Assembly: GCF_001591505.1 (NCBI RefSeq)
Contig: NZ_BCVA01000012.1
Span: forward strand, 56,414 to 120,413
Direction: 5' to 3'
Source of the DNA: Neobacillus niacini NBRC 15566
GTDB lineage: Bacteria > Bacillota > Bacilli > Bacillales > Cytobacillaceae
DNA length: 64,000 bases
Made by a program: the position numbers and the translations under genes. Every line of letters begins with the position of its first letter. Within the stretch, counting starts at the first letter, position 1. The notes below the pieces were generated by a model. The model saw only the letters and a list, made by a program, of their open reading frames with translations, made no database searches and was not told the DNA's origin. Positions 33,495-42,348 of the stretch are shown here, piece by piece.

Positions 33495-34666
33495 TGAACT
33501 TTGAAATTACCCAAGATCAATTGATGTTAAGAGAAGGTGTTCGAAAAATTGCCAATGACTTTGGCTTAGAATATTGGCGGGAAAAAGATGCAAAGCATGA
33601 ATTTGTCCATGAATTATGGAGTGAACTAGGGAAAAACGGCTATATCGGTGTTGCGATTTCCGAGGAATATGGAGGCGTTGGCCTAGGTCTAGTGGAAATG
33701 GCAATGGTCATTGAGGAACTTGCAAAAGCAGGTGCAGGTTCAACCGTTGGTCAGTTATTTATGCTGACCCCTGTATTCGGAGGAATCACCATTGAACTTC
33801 ATGGAAGCGAAGTTCAAAAACGAGAATACTTGCCTAAAATTGCTTCTGGTGAAATGAACTTTTGTATGGCTCTAACAGAACCGAACGCGGGAAGTAACTC
33901 GCTTGAAATCACTACTTTTGCTAAAAAAGAGGGTGATCATTATATCATTAATGGTCAGAAAACGTGGATTTCCGGTGTGAATGTTGCTGACAAAATGCTG
34001 CTTGTAGCAAGGACAACAAAAAAGGAAGATGTTCAAAGGAAAACAGATGGCATCAGTTTATTTTTGGTGGACGCAAAAGATCCCGCAATTATAACGCAAG
34101 CGATTGAAAAAGTCGGAACACATTGTGTCCAATCTGATGAAGTGTTTATCGAAAACTTAAAAGTTCATAAAGACAATTTAATAGGCGAAGAGGGTAAAGG
34201 CTGGCGTTATCTCGTTGATACTCTAAACGCCGAACGAATTGTCACAACGGCTGGTTTAGTAGGTACAGGTCAGCTCGCGCTTAAATTAGCGGTAGATTAT
34301 TCAAAAGAGAGAATTGTATTCAACAATACGCCGATTGGTGCTTACCAAGGAATTCAATTCCCGCTTGCTGAGTTAAGTGCTGAAATCAATGTGGCTCAAT
34401 TGATGAATTACAAGGCCGCTTGGTTATACGATCAATCACTCCCGAATGGCGCAGAAGCGAATACAGCAAAATTAATTGCTGGTAAAGCTGCATTTGGATT
34501 ATGTGATCGAGCCATGCAAGTGTTGGGTGGTTTTGGCTATGCAAAAGAATACCATGTTGAACGGATATGGAGAGATGTTCGACTCTTTAAAATTGCTCCT
34601 GTTTCAGAAGAGATGATTTTAAACTTTATTGCTCAACATAACTTGGGAATGCCAAGATCCTATTAA
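33494..34666 (+). CDS. Acyl-CoA dehydrogenase
   Basis: A 390-residue flavoprotein that introduces an alpha-beta double bond into an acyl-CoA. Visible are FCMALTEPNAGSNSLEI (about 121), INGQKTWISGVNVADKMLLV, and GGFGYAKEYHVERIWRDVRL near residue 347. The end IAPVSEEMILNFIA differs from the frequent YEGTSEIQ sequence, so the catalytic-base region is somewhat atypical. Start codon overlaps the ligase stop (TAATG), showing tight coupling. Confidence 0.93.
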   Translation: MNFEITQDQLMLREGVRKIANDFGLEYWREKDAKHEFVHELWSELGKNGYIGVAISEEYGGVGLGLVEMAMVIEELAKAGAGSTVGQLFMLTPVFGGITIELHGSEVQKREYLPKIASGEMNFCMALTEPNAGSNSLEITTFAKKEGDHYIINGQKTWISGVNVADKMLLVARTTKKEDVQRKTDGISLFLVDAKDPAIITQAIEKVGTHCVQSDEVFIENLKVHKDNLIGEEGKGWRYLVDTLNAERIVTTAGLVGTGQLALKLAVDYSKERIVFNNTPIGAYQGIQFPLAELSAEINVAQLMNYKAAWLYDQSLPNGAEANTAKLIAGKAAFGLCDRAMQVLGGFGYAKEYHVERIWRDVRLFKIAPVSEEMILNFIAQHNLGMPRSY

Positions 34667-34686
34667 AATTTTTGGGGGTTCGCAAA

Positions 34687-35934
34687 ATGATGAAAAGGCT
34701 TTCAGTAATCGCACTCGGATTAATCTTGTTATTTATTACAGCATGCAGTAATTCTGCCATTAATACTTCAACGAATTCTTCAGGTGGGAAAAAAGAAGAT
34801 TCTGATAAAGGAACCATTAAAATCGGTATGACCTCCGCTATTACAGGTCCTTATAGTGAATATGGTGAAGGGAATAAACGCGGGGTGGAATTAGCCATTG
34901 AAGAATGGAATAAAAATGGCGGAATTAACGGTAAGAAAATTGAAGTTAAAATCTTAGACGATCAATTAGTTCCTGATAAAGCCGCCACAAATGTTCAACA
35001 ATTAATTGCCGATCCAGAGATTGTTGCGCTTATTGGCCCTGCAGGAAGCGGTCCAGGACTTGCTACTGTTCCGATTACGGAAGCCAAAGGGATGGTCCAT
35101 ATGAATATTGTCCCACAAACCGTTTCCGTAACCTATCCAAATGGAACGAACCAACCACCAAGAAAAAATGTGTTCTCCTTTGCTTTACAGAATGACGTAG
35201 AAGCGAATGTTCTAGGGAAATTTGCTGGTGAGAACTGGATAAAGGTAGCATTGCTTCACGAAAGTACGGCTTATGGAAAGTCTGGGATTGATTTGATTTC
35301 AGAAATGCTAGAAAAGGATTTTAGCGTTAAACCAGTTGCTCGTGAAGAATACAATCAAGGCGTTTCTGATATGACCTCTCAACTATCAAAAATAAAGAAT
35401 GCTGGTGCGGAAGTAGTCGTTGTCGTTGGACTGGGTGCTGACCTTGCCAATATTAAAAAAGGAATGGACCGTTTAGGACTGAATGTACCGCTTGTTGCAA
35501 CAAATGGTGCTCTGTCAAATCCATATGTAGAAGGAGCGGGTGATTTAGTTCTAGGGACTATTGGCTCGATGATTGGGGCTCTAGGGCAAGAACCACTATC
35601 CAAAGAAGCACAAAAATTTGCGGATGCGTATAAGAAAAAATACGGTGCTGATCGATATTGGGGCAATGACGAAGAAAATCCACAGCTATTTATGTCTTTA
35701 AACGTAGCAAATGCTTATGATGGTGCAAATGTTCTGTTTGAAGCAATTAAAAATGCAGAAAGTACGAAATCAGAAGATATCATCAAATCTTTAGAATCCA
35801 TCAAAGACTTTAAAGGGGTAAATGCCACCTATTCATTTAGTGAACAGCAGCATCATGCAATTTCTGAAGAAGCCCTCAATTTATTTGAATACGTTAAGGA
35901 TGGCGATAACATTAAACTCGTTCCATATGAGTAA
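34687..35934 (+). CDS. Branched-chain-amino-acid-type ABC substrate-binding lipoprotein
   Basis: A 415-residue Leu/Ile/Val-type receptor (Peripla_BP_6). The signal peptide ends in the lipobox FITACS (about 17-21). The mature domain starts GTIKIGMTSAITGPYSEYGE and contains NGGINGKKIEVKILDD and GPAGSGPGLATVPITEAKG. The ATG at 34687 follows GGGGG; TTG 34672 is in frame but upstream of it. In a catabolic operon such receptors often bind aromatic or fatty carboxylates rather than amino acids. A hairpin follows it. Confidence 0.93.
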   Translation: MMKRLSVIALGLILLFITACSNSAINTSTNSSGGKKEDSDKGTIKIGMTSAITGPYSEYGEGNKRGVELAIEEWNKNGGINGKKIEVKILDDQLVPDKAATNVQQLIADPEIVALIGPAGSGPGLATVPITEAKGMVHMNIVPQTVSVTYPNGTNQPPRKNVFSFALQNDVEANVLGKFAGENWIKVALLHESTAYGKSGIDLISEMLEKDFSVKPVAREEYNQGVSDMTSQLSKIKNAGAEVVVVVGLGADLANIKKGMDRLGLNVPLVATNGALSNPYVEGAGDLVLGTIGSMIGALGQEPLSKEAQKFADAYKKKYGADRYWGNDEENPQLFMSLNVANAYDGANVLFEAIKNAESTKSEDIIKSLESIKDFKGVNATYSFSEQQHHAISEEALNLFEYVKDGDNIKLVPYE

Positions 35935-36010
35935 GGTGAAATGGCTATCAGTGGAGGATCCTTCACTTCCTTCAGGATAATAAGTAATGATTGTTTGTTA
36001 GAAATCCTAT

Positions 36011-36043
36011 ACTGGTTGGGTGCATAGTAAGCATTCAACCAGT
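36011..36043 (+). other. Intercistronic hairpin after the receptor gene
   Basis: ACTGGTTGGGTGC and GCATTCAACCAGT pair over about 13 bp with a short loop and no T run. Placed after the binding-protein gene and before the permease, it matches the hairpin after tctC in position. Confidence 0.7.
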
Positions 36044-36088
36044 AGTTAGATTTATTTGGAAGTGAAATTGTGTTAGGAGGTCGTTACG

Positions 36089-36982
36089 GTGTCTAGTTTA
36101 CAGTTTGCATTAGAGTTAATTTTTACTGGATTATGCGTCGGTGCCGTGTATTCACTGATTGCTCACGGTTTTAATATCACGTTTTGGACCACAAAGGTTG
36201 TAAACTTTGGTCATGGTCCATTTATTATGTTTTGTTCCATGCTTGTGCTGTCGTTTTTAATGAAAGGATTGCCATGGATTGTTTCCATACCCTTAGGATT
36301 TTCAATCATTATTCTCTTGGGATATATACTCGAAAGATTTTCGATACGGCCTTTATTAAAATATCCAACTAGTATGGGTTGGATTGTATCTACACTTGGG
36401 CTTGGTTTGTTTTTACAGGCTTTGGCTTCGAAAATATGGGGGGCTCAAGCATTAGCATTTCCACCATTCATCTTTCAAGCGACAGATTATGTTTCCATTT
36501 TTGGCATTCAATTATCGGCTCAATATTTACTAGTTTTAGTGATGGCATTAGTCATAATGCTATTAATGGAAGTGATTATAAATAAAACCATTTGGGGTAA
36601 AGCAATGAAGGCAGTTGCTTTTGATCCTAACTTTGCGAGAGTTATGGGGATTAAATCAAAGATGGTCATGACGTTGTCCTTTATGATTAGTGCTTTGTTA
36701 GCAGGTGTAGCTGGAATTCTGATTGCTCCCATCTATGGAACGATCACTCCGGAATTTGGAATGAATATCATGGTTTTAGGCTTTGTTGCGGCCGTGTTAG
36801 GCGGAATTGGAAGTTCAAAAGGAGCTTTGTTTGGCGGACTCATGCTTGGAGTGATTGAAAAATTAGTTGGAGGCTATATCTCTACTTCTGCTGAGCATGG
36901 CGTAGCATTTTTGATTTTAATTATTATTTTAGCTCTTAAACCAGATGGATTCTTTGGAGTGAAGGTGGTGCAGAAAGTATGA
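36089..36982 (+). CDS. LivH-type ABC permease
   Basis: A 297-residue inner-membrane permease with about eight helices, starting at GTG after TAGGAGG. Typical LivH segments are LCVGAVYSLIAHGFNITFWTT at the start, the EAA-like loop KAVAFDPNFARVMGIKSKMV near residue 180, and VLGGIGSSKGALFGGLMLGV near 235. It overlaps the next gene by 4 bp. Confidence 0.93.
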   Translation: MSSLQFALELIFTGLCVGAVYSLIAHGFNITFWTTKVVNFGHGPFIMFCSMLVLSFLMKGLPWIVSIPLGFSIIILLGYILERFSIRPLLKYPTSMGWIVSTLGLGLFLQALASKIWGAQALAFPPFIFQATDYVSIFGIQLSAQYLLVLVMALVIMLLMEVIINKTIWGKAMKAVAFDPNFARVMGIKSKMVMTLSFMISALLAGVAGILIAPIYGTITPEFGMNIMVLGFVAAVLGGIGSSKGALFGGLMLGVIEKLVGGYISTSAEHGVAFLILIIILALKPDGFFGVKVVQKV

Positions 36983-38799
36983 CGAGTAGTACTTTCAAAA
37001 GAATCTCTAATAGTGGATTTACAAAGCTGGCATTGTTTTTATTATTTGCTTTAGTCCCATTTTTCTTTGCTGTTAATGATGTTCAGTTATTTATCTTCTG
37101 GGGCATTAATATTCTCCTTGCCCAAAGCATCAACCTACTGAGTGGCTTTGCTGGTCAAATCTCTCTAGGACATGCTGCATTTTATGCCATTGGTGCTTAT
37201 ACATCAGCTATTTTCATGACGAAATTCGGGTTGTCGTTAGTTGTGACGATTTTGTTAGCTGCACTGCTAAATGGATTAGTCGGATATTTGTTATCTTTCC
37301 CAGCTGGACGTGTGAAAGAGTTTTATTTAGCGATGATGACACTAGGATTTGGATTCATTGTTCAAGAGGTGGCAAAAGAATGGTCTTCTGTCACAGGTGG
37401 CGTAATGGGTCTAAGCGGCATTCCATCTCCGCAGCTTGGTACATTCACCCTATTAGGGATTCCAATGGGTCTAGCTTATTACTATTGGGTGGTTTTAGTC
37501 ATCGTTGTGTTCTTTTTATGGATGTTCAAAAACTTTGTTCAATCCTATATCGGTAGATCCTTTTTAGCTGTTCACCGTAGTGAGTTAAGTGCAGCCAGTA
37601 TCGGGATCTCGCCGCAATTTGTGAAACAATTAGCTTATACCGTAAGTGCATTAATGGCAGGGGTTGCCGGGGCTTTGTATGCGCACTTAATGGGCTATAT
37701 CGGAACGAATTCATTTGGAATGATGCAATCAATCGAAATTCTAGTAATGGGAATTCTTGGAGGATTCGGGACAATCATTGGTCCAATTTTGGGTGCAGGT
37801 TTCCTTACCTTTATCCCTAATAAGCTTCAATTTATCCAAGAATATCAATTGATGATCTATTCCTTGCTATTAGTAGTTTCCTTTTTAATTATTCCACAAG
37901 GCTTTGCTGGAGTGCTGAAGTTAAGAACCAGCCTTTATAAAAATCTTAAAAGTAAGGAAAAGTCACCATCACCTGCAACGACTGTAGTGGCAAAAAGAGA
38001 AATTAACGATTTGGATGCAAACAGAAGCCATCAACCGATTCTAACAACAACAAACGTAATTAAAGACTTTTCTGGTTTAAGAGCATTAAACGGAATATCC
38101 TTTAACCTCTACCGAGGGGAAATATTAGGTTTAATTGGTCCTAACGGCTCAGGGAAAAGTACGCTCGTCAATCTAATTAGTGGAATCTATCCGATTACTT
38201 CGGGAGCGATTTCTTTTGAAGATGATGACATTACGAATAAACAAAGTCATCTTATTGCAACCAAAGGAATTATCCGTACATTCCAGGATCCCCATAATGT
38301 CGCAAATATGACAGTTCGCGAAAATTTATTGCTAGGAAATCACCGCTTATATCAATCTGGGATTCTCTCTTGTACCTTGAACTTAAAAAGAAGTATCGCA
38401 GAAGAACAAGAAATGTTGGCAAAAGTAGACCAAATTATGGTTTTGTCAGAACTAGCTCAATACGCCGATGATCAAGTAGGCAATCTGCCATATGGCATTC
38501 AAAGAATCGTTGAAGTAGCAAGAGCGATTCTAGCCGAGCCTAAAATTCTCTTGCTGGATGAACCGGCAGCCGGCCTTTCTGAGACAGAATTAAAGTTGTT
38601 AATTCAACTTATTCGATATGTGAAGAGCAAAGGTATTCCAGTTGTGTTAATCGACCATCATATGGATTTTGTCTCCAGTTTAGTTGATCGAGTCGTTGTT
38701 TTAGATTCTGGAGAAGAAATCTACACCGGTGATATGAAAGGTATGAAACAAAATAAACAAGTAATTGAAGCCTATCTGGGGGTAGCTAAACATGCTTAA
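36979..38799 (+). CDS. Fused LivM permease and LivG ATPase
   Basis: A 606-residue natural fusion. Residues about 15-315 are the second permease (SGFAGQISLGHAAFYAIGAY near 55, GILGGFGTIIGPILGAGF near 255). A charged linker of about 35 residues (KSKEKSPSPATTVVAKREIN) leads to an ABC ATPase from about 352: Walker A GPNGSGKST, signature LPYGIQR, Walker B ILLLDEPAAGL and the VDHH-like IDHHMDF switch. There is no stop or frameshift between the halves. Confidence 0.94.
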   Translation: MTSSTFKRISNSGFTKLALFLLFALVPFFFAVNDVQLFIFWGINILLAQSINLLSGFAGQISLGHAAFYAIGAYTSAIFMTKFGLSLVVTILLAALLNGLVGYLLSFPAGRVKEFYLAMMTLGFGFIVQEVAKEWSSVTGGVMGLSGIPSPQLGTFTLLGIPMGLAYYYWVVLVIVVFFLWMFKNFVQSYIGRSFLAVHRSELSAASIGISPQFVKQLAYTVSALMAGVAGALYAHLMGYIGTNSFGMMQSIEILVMGILGGFGTIIGPILGAGFLTFIPNKLQFIQEYQLMIYSLLLVVSFLIIPQGFAGVLKLRTSLYKNLKSKEKSPSPATTVVAKREINDLDANRSHQPILTTTNVIKDFSGLRALNGISFNLYRGEILGLIGPNGSGKSTLVNLISGIYPITSGAISFEDDDITNKQSHLIATKGIIRTFQDPHNVANMTVRENLLLGNHRLYQSGILSCTLNLKRSIAEEQEMLAKVDQIMVLSELAQYADDQVGNLPYGIQRIVEVARAILAEPKILLLDEPAAGLSETELKLLIQLIRYVKSKGIPVVLIDHHMDFVSSLVDRVVVLDSGEEIYTGDMKGMKQNKQVIEAYLGVAKHA

Positions 38800-39511
38800 A
38801 TTGACTGATCTTCATGTGAACTACGGTCCAATTAAAGCCTTACAAGGTGTTTCGATTGATATTGAACCCAATAATATCACTGCCATTATCGGTGCAAATG
38901 GTTCTGGAAAATCAACGATGCTAAGTGTCATAAGCGGTCTGATTATACCTGACCAAGGTGAAATCTATTACAAAGACATCGCCATCCATACCAAACCAGT
39001 AGAGGAAAGAGTGAAACAAGGAATTGCCCATGTCATGGAAGGACGCCGCTTGTTTAAGGATCAATCTGTTCATGACAATTTACTATTAGGTTTTTATTTT
39101 CGAAATTCAAAAGAAAATAAAAAAAATATGCTGAAACAAATTAACGAAGTATATGATCGATTTCCAATCTTAGGTGAAAAAAAGTCGCAGCTTGCTGGAA
39201 CGCTAAGTGGCGGTCAACAGCAATTGTTAATCATCTCTATGGCCATTCTATCTAAACCGCAATTATTACTGCTTGATGAACCATCTTTAGGTTTAGCCCC
39301 GATTGTGGTCGATCAAGTTTATCAATATTTAGAGGAATTAAAGGCACAGGGGGTTACCATTATTGTTTCCGAACAAATGGCAGCTCTTGCGATCCGGATT
39401 GCGGATTATGGGTACGTTCTAGAACGTGGAAAGGTTGTTGGAAAGGGAGACATCCACTACTTGAAATCCATGATGGAATCAGATGAGATGTCTTCTGTCT
39501 ATTTCGGATAG
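38792..39511 (+). CDS. LivF-type ABC ATPase
   Basis: A 239-residue ATPase: Walker A GANGSGKST, signature LSGGQQQ, Walker B LLLLDEPSLGLAP, and VSEQMAAL. HVMEGRRLFKDQSVHDNLLL near residue 80 is typical of LivF. It pairs with the ATPase half of the preceding fusion, whose gene it overlaps by 8 bp, to energise the importer. Confidence 0.94.
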   Translation: MLKLTDLHVNYGPIKALQGVSIDIEPNNITAIIGANGSGKSTMLSVISGLIIPDQGEIYYKDIAIHTKPVEERVKQGIAHVMEGRRLFKDQSVHDNLLLGFYFRNSKENKKNMLKQINEVYDRFPILGEKKSQLAGTLSGGQQQLLIISMAILSKPQLLLLDEPSLGLAPIVVDQVYQYLEELKAQGVTIIVSEQMAALAIRIADYGYVLERGKVVGKGDIHYLKSMMESDEMSSVYFG

Positions 39512-39537
39512 TCGAAAGTTGAGGGGGTGTATGAAGA

Positions 39538-40740
39538 ATGTCTAAAAGTAATTTCACAGGAGAGTATCGATTTTTACCCATTCAAAAAGTGTTATATGGG
39601 GAGGGCATAATCGATAAATTGTCTCTAGAAGTTGAGCGGTTGGGTTCTAATAGAGTTGTAATCATTTGTAGTAATTCTTTATTGGAGTCAAATTATGTTC
39701 ATAAAGTGAAGGGTCTATTAGGTGAAAAGTTGATTTCCGTTGTGTCAGGAACGAAACAACACACATTAAGTCAATCAGTTTTTGATATTGCTTCAAAGAT
39801 AAATGATCAAAACGTAGATTTGCTTATTAGTTTAGGTGGAGGAACAGTGATTGATACCACTAAAGCTGTCAGCTTAATTTTAGGAGAATCTTTAACGGAT
39901 AAAGAACAGCTAAAGAATTATTCAGTTAAATATGAGTACGGAAAAGAAGTTGAAATCCCATCTATTAAAAATCCTGTTATACCACATATTGCAATTCCAA
40001 CTACCTTATCAGCAGCAGAATTTTCAAACATTATTGGAATTACGGATGAGGGAAGGAAAGTAAAAGAATTATTTATTGATGATAAGTTAACGCCAGTGAC
40101 AGTATTTTTAGACCCTGAATTTACAGTTGATACACCCGATTGGCTATGGTTGGCTTCAGGAATAAGAGCATTAGACCATGCTATTGAAACTGTATATTCA
40201 AAAGGAAAGCAATTAATACCAACCACTTTGGCAATCGAAGCTATAAAAATATTGACTGAAAATCTGCCAAAATGTAAAGAAGATCCCCATGATTTATTTG
40301 CTCGATTACAATGTCAACAAGCTGCATGGATGTCTTTCTTTGGAGTGACAAACGTCATGATGGGATTAAGCCACGGAATCGGTCACCAAATTGGTGCACA
40401 TGGGAATGTGGCACACGGAATTACTTCCTGCATTATGTTGCCACATGTTATGCGGTATTCACTTTCTGAAACTGTGCAGGAGCAAGCTATGATCGCACAA
40501 GCAATGGGCGCCAATCCTGCTGGTAAGTGTGAAGAAGAGCTTGCAAAACAGGCCTCATTCTTAGTGGAAGACTTGGTTACAAGGTTAGACTTACCAACTA
40601 GCTTACGAGAAGTTAACATTTCAAAGGAACAATTTAATGCTATCGCTGCCGATGCAATGGCAGATCTAGTAGTAGCAAGTAGCCCAAGGGCCGTTCATGA
40701 CGAGGAAGAGATTATGAATTTGTTAAATATGGCATGGTAA
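39538..40740 (+). CDS. Iron-containing (group III) alcohol dehydrogenase
   Basis: A 400-residue enzyme of the Fe-ADH/maleylacetate reductase group. NAD binding: SLGGGTVIDTTKAVSLI near residue 100. Metal ligands: Asp and His around IRALDHAIETVYSKG (about 207) and the His cluster in GLSHGIGHQIGAHGNVAHG (about 280). The family oxidises alcohols or reduces aldehydes and maleylacetate. In this operon it could handle the alcohol or aldehyde that feeds, or leaves, the E1 reaction. Confidence 0.9.
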   Translation: MSKSNFTGEYRFLPIQKVLYGEGIIDKLSLEVERLGSNRVVIICSNSLLESNYVHKVKGLLGEKLISVVSGTKQHTLSQSVFDIASKINDQNVDLLISLGGGTVIDTTKAVSLILGESLTDKEQLKNYSVKYEYGKEVEIPSIKNPVIPHIAIPTTLSAAEFSNIIGITDEGRKVKELFIDDKLTPVTVFLDPEFTVDTPDWLWLASGIRALDHAIETVYSKGKQLIPTTLAIEAIKILTENLPKCKEDPHDLFARLQCQQAAWMSFFGVTNVMMGLSHGIGHQIGAHGNVAHGITSCIMLPHVMRYSLSETVQEQAMIAQAMGANPAGKCEEELAKQASFLVEDLVTRLDLPTSLREVNISKEQFNAIAADAMADLVVASSPRAVHDEEEIMNLLNMAW

Positions 40741-40809
40741 AAATCTGTAAAATTTCAGATCGATTTCAACAAGTGATTGTTGGAGCTAATCTATTACAGG
40801 AGTGATAAT

Positions 40810-41574
40810 ATGAACCAATTAACAGAAAGACAAAAAGCACTTAAGGAAAAATTTATATCTGAAAGAGGATATTGGGCTGAGTTTTGGGATGATACGTTAC
40901 GGTTAAACGAAGACTTTTTTGAAGCCTACATCAAATTTTCAGCTGTCCCTTGGAAAAAAGGAAGTCTTGATCCAAAGGTGAGGGAGTTAATTTACGTGGC
41001 AATCGACGCTTCTACTACACATTTATATGCGCCTGGCATTCAAGCCCATATGCAAAATGCTTTCAGATACGGGGCAACGCCAGAAGAAATAATGGAAGTT
41101 TTTGAGTTAACTAGTGTATTAGGAATTCATACATGTACCTCGGGTGTTCCGATTTTAGTTGAAGAGCTGAAAAACGCCGGGGTAGAACTCAATGAGGAAT
41201 TAACAGAGAGACAGAAAATGTTAAAAGAACAGTTTATCGAAGCACGTGGGTATTGGTCAGAGCTATGGGATCAGTTTTTACTGTTAGATGATGAATTTTT
41301 CCAGGCTTACCTTGAGTTTTCATCCGTGCCATGGAATAAAGGGACACTTGAACCAAAAGTAAAAGAGTTCATCTATATCGCAATCGATGTCGCAACGACT
41401 CATTTATATGATCCAGGTACACGAATTCATATCAAAAATGCCTTAAAATATGGTGCCACAAAAGAAGAAATAATGGAAGTATTCCAGTTGGTTAGCGTTT
41501 TAGGGATTCATACTTGTACAGTGGGTGTTCCGATCTTAGTTGAAGTGATGAAGAAAAATATGGTCAATAAATAA
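40810..41574 (+). CDS. Duplicated carboxymuconolactone-decarboxylase-fold protein
   Basis: A 254-residue protein made of two homologous halves (about 1-125 and 130-254). Each has LTERQK.LKE.FI..RGYW, then FS.VPW.KG.L.PKV.E.IY.AID, THLY.PG...H..NA..YGAT.EEIMEVF and VLGIHTCT.GVPILVE. This is the CMD/AhpD fold, but without the CxxC of AhpD peroxidases. ATG 40810 follows CAGGAG. The activity could be lactone decarboxylation, isomerisation or another cofactor-free step. Confidence 0.85.
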   Translation: MNQLTERQKALKEKFISERGYWAEFWDDTLRLNEDFFEAYIKFSAVPWKKGSLDPKVRELIYVAIDASTTHLYAPGIQAHMQNAFRYGATPEEIMEVFELTSVLGIHTCTSGVPILVEELKNAGVELNEELTERQKMLKEQFIEARGYWSELWDQFLLLDDEFFQAYLEFSSVPWNKGTLEPKVKEFIYIAIDVATTHLYDPGTRIHIKNALKYGATKEEIMEVFQLVSVLGIHTCTVGVPILVEVMKKNMVNK

Positions 41575-41587
41575 GGGGGGAGTCATC

Positions 41588-41980
41588 ATACAACATCGTA
41601 CAGAAATAGTCACAAGATATTGTGAATCGGATGCGTTAGGTCATATCAATAGTGTGAGTTATTTTATCTATCTAGAACAAGCTCGAGTAGAATTTCTTTT
41701 AGATAATGAAATCGTTCCAAACCTGAATAATTGGCCGTTTGTTCTCGTTTCTACTCATTGTGACTATAAACAACAAATTTATGTAAATGATAGAATTATT
41801 ATTACTTCCTCTTTAAAAGAGATAGGAAGAAGCAGTTTTACCTTAAGCCATGAGTTTATCCATCAAGACAGAGAAGAACTTCTTGCATACGGGGAAGCAG
41901 TTATCGTTCACTTTGATTTTGAAAAACAAAAAAGTTCTCCAATCCCTGATGAGATGAGATATATATTGGAAAAGTTTTAA
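41588..41980 (+). CDS. Hotdog acyl-CoA thioesterase (YbgC/FadM-like) with non-standard start
   Basis: About 130 residues of the 4-hydroxybenzoyl-CoA thioesterase group: TRYCESDALGHINSVSYFIYLEQAR holds the catalytic-type Asp near residue 13. The only standard start, GTG 41654, would remove this motif. The frame is open upstream to a stop at 41549, and an AAGGGGGGAG site lies just before ATC (41585) and ATA (41588), so one of these rare start codons is probably used. It would release a free acid from CoA. Last gene of the operon. Confidence 0.8.
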   Translation: MQHRTEIVTRYCESDALGHINSVSYFIYLEQARVEFLLDNEIVPNLNNWPFVLVSTHCDYKQQIYVNDRIIITSSLKEIGRSSFTLSHEFIHQDREELLAYGEAVIVHFDFEKQKSSPIPDEMRYILEKF

Positions 41981-42039
41981 ATAAATAAGCCGTATCGGTG
42001 AATAGTGTATAGCTTTGGTAGAAATTTTGATACTACGTT

Positions 42040-42079
42040 AAAATCCTCGAGTCCTATTTTCGGATTCGAGGATTTTTTA
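42040..42079 (+). terminator. Terminator of the 16-kb catabolic operon
   Basis: AAAATCCTCGA/TCGAGGATTTT stem with a T run. No other U-run terminator was noticed between 25786 and here. Confidence 0.9.
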
Positions 42080-42161
42080 TAATAAAAAGGTTTAAAATTT
42101 TGGGAAAAAAATAATGAATTTTCTTTGACCCTGTATACGTGTTTTATGAAGAAATAAGGAA

Positions 42162-42323
42162 TTGCTGGCTACTATTGCTTGTATTCTCATACTGGTCACA
42201 GGTTCACAAGTCGTGGGTTGTGGAGAATTTTTCTACACACTTACAGAATTGCATCCCTTAAAACAATTATTTTTTACTAATGAAGGAAAAATAATTCTTA
42301 ATAGAGAACGTATTACTGTATGA
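42162..42323 (+). CDS. Possible small secreted peptide or lipoprotein, 53 aa
   Basis: A TTG-started frame beginning LLATIACILILVTGSQVVGC, a signal-like hydrophobic stretch with a Cys, then EFFYTLTELHP and NRERITV. AAGGA lies almost directly before the TTG, so spacing is poor; an ATG AAG AAA 16 bp upstream would join this frame after a single-base shift. It ends 25 bp before the GDSL gene. Real but perhaps frameshifted; no family recognised. Confidence 0.4.
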   Translation: MLATIACILILVTGSQVVGCGEFFYTLTELHPLKQLFFTNEGKIILNRERITV

Positions 42324-42348
42324 AAAATTCAGTAGGGGAGAGGTAGCT

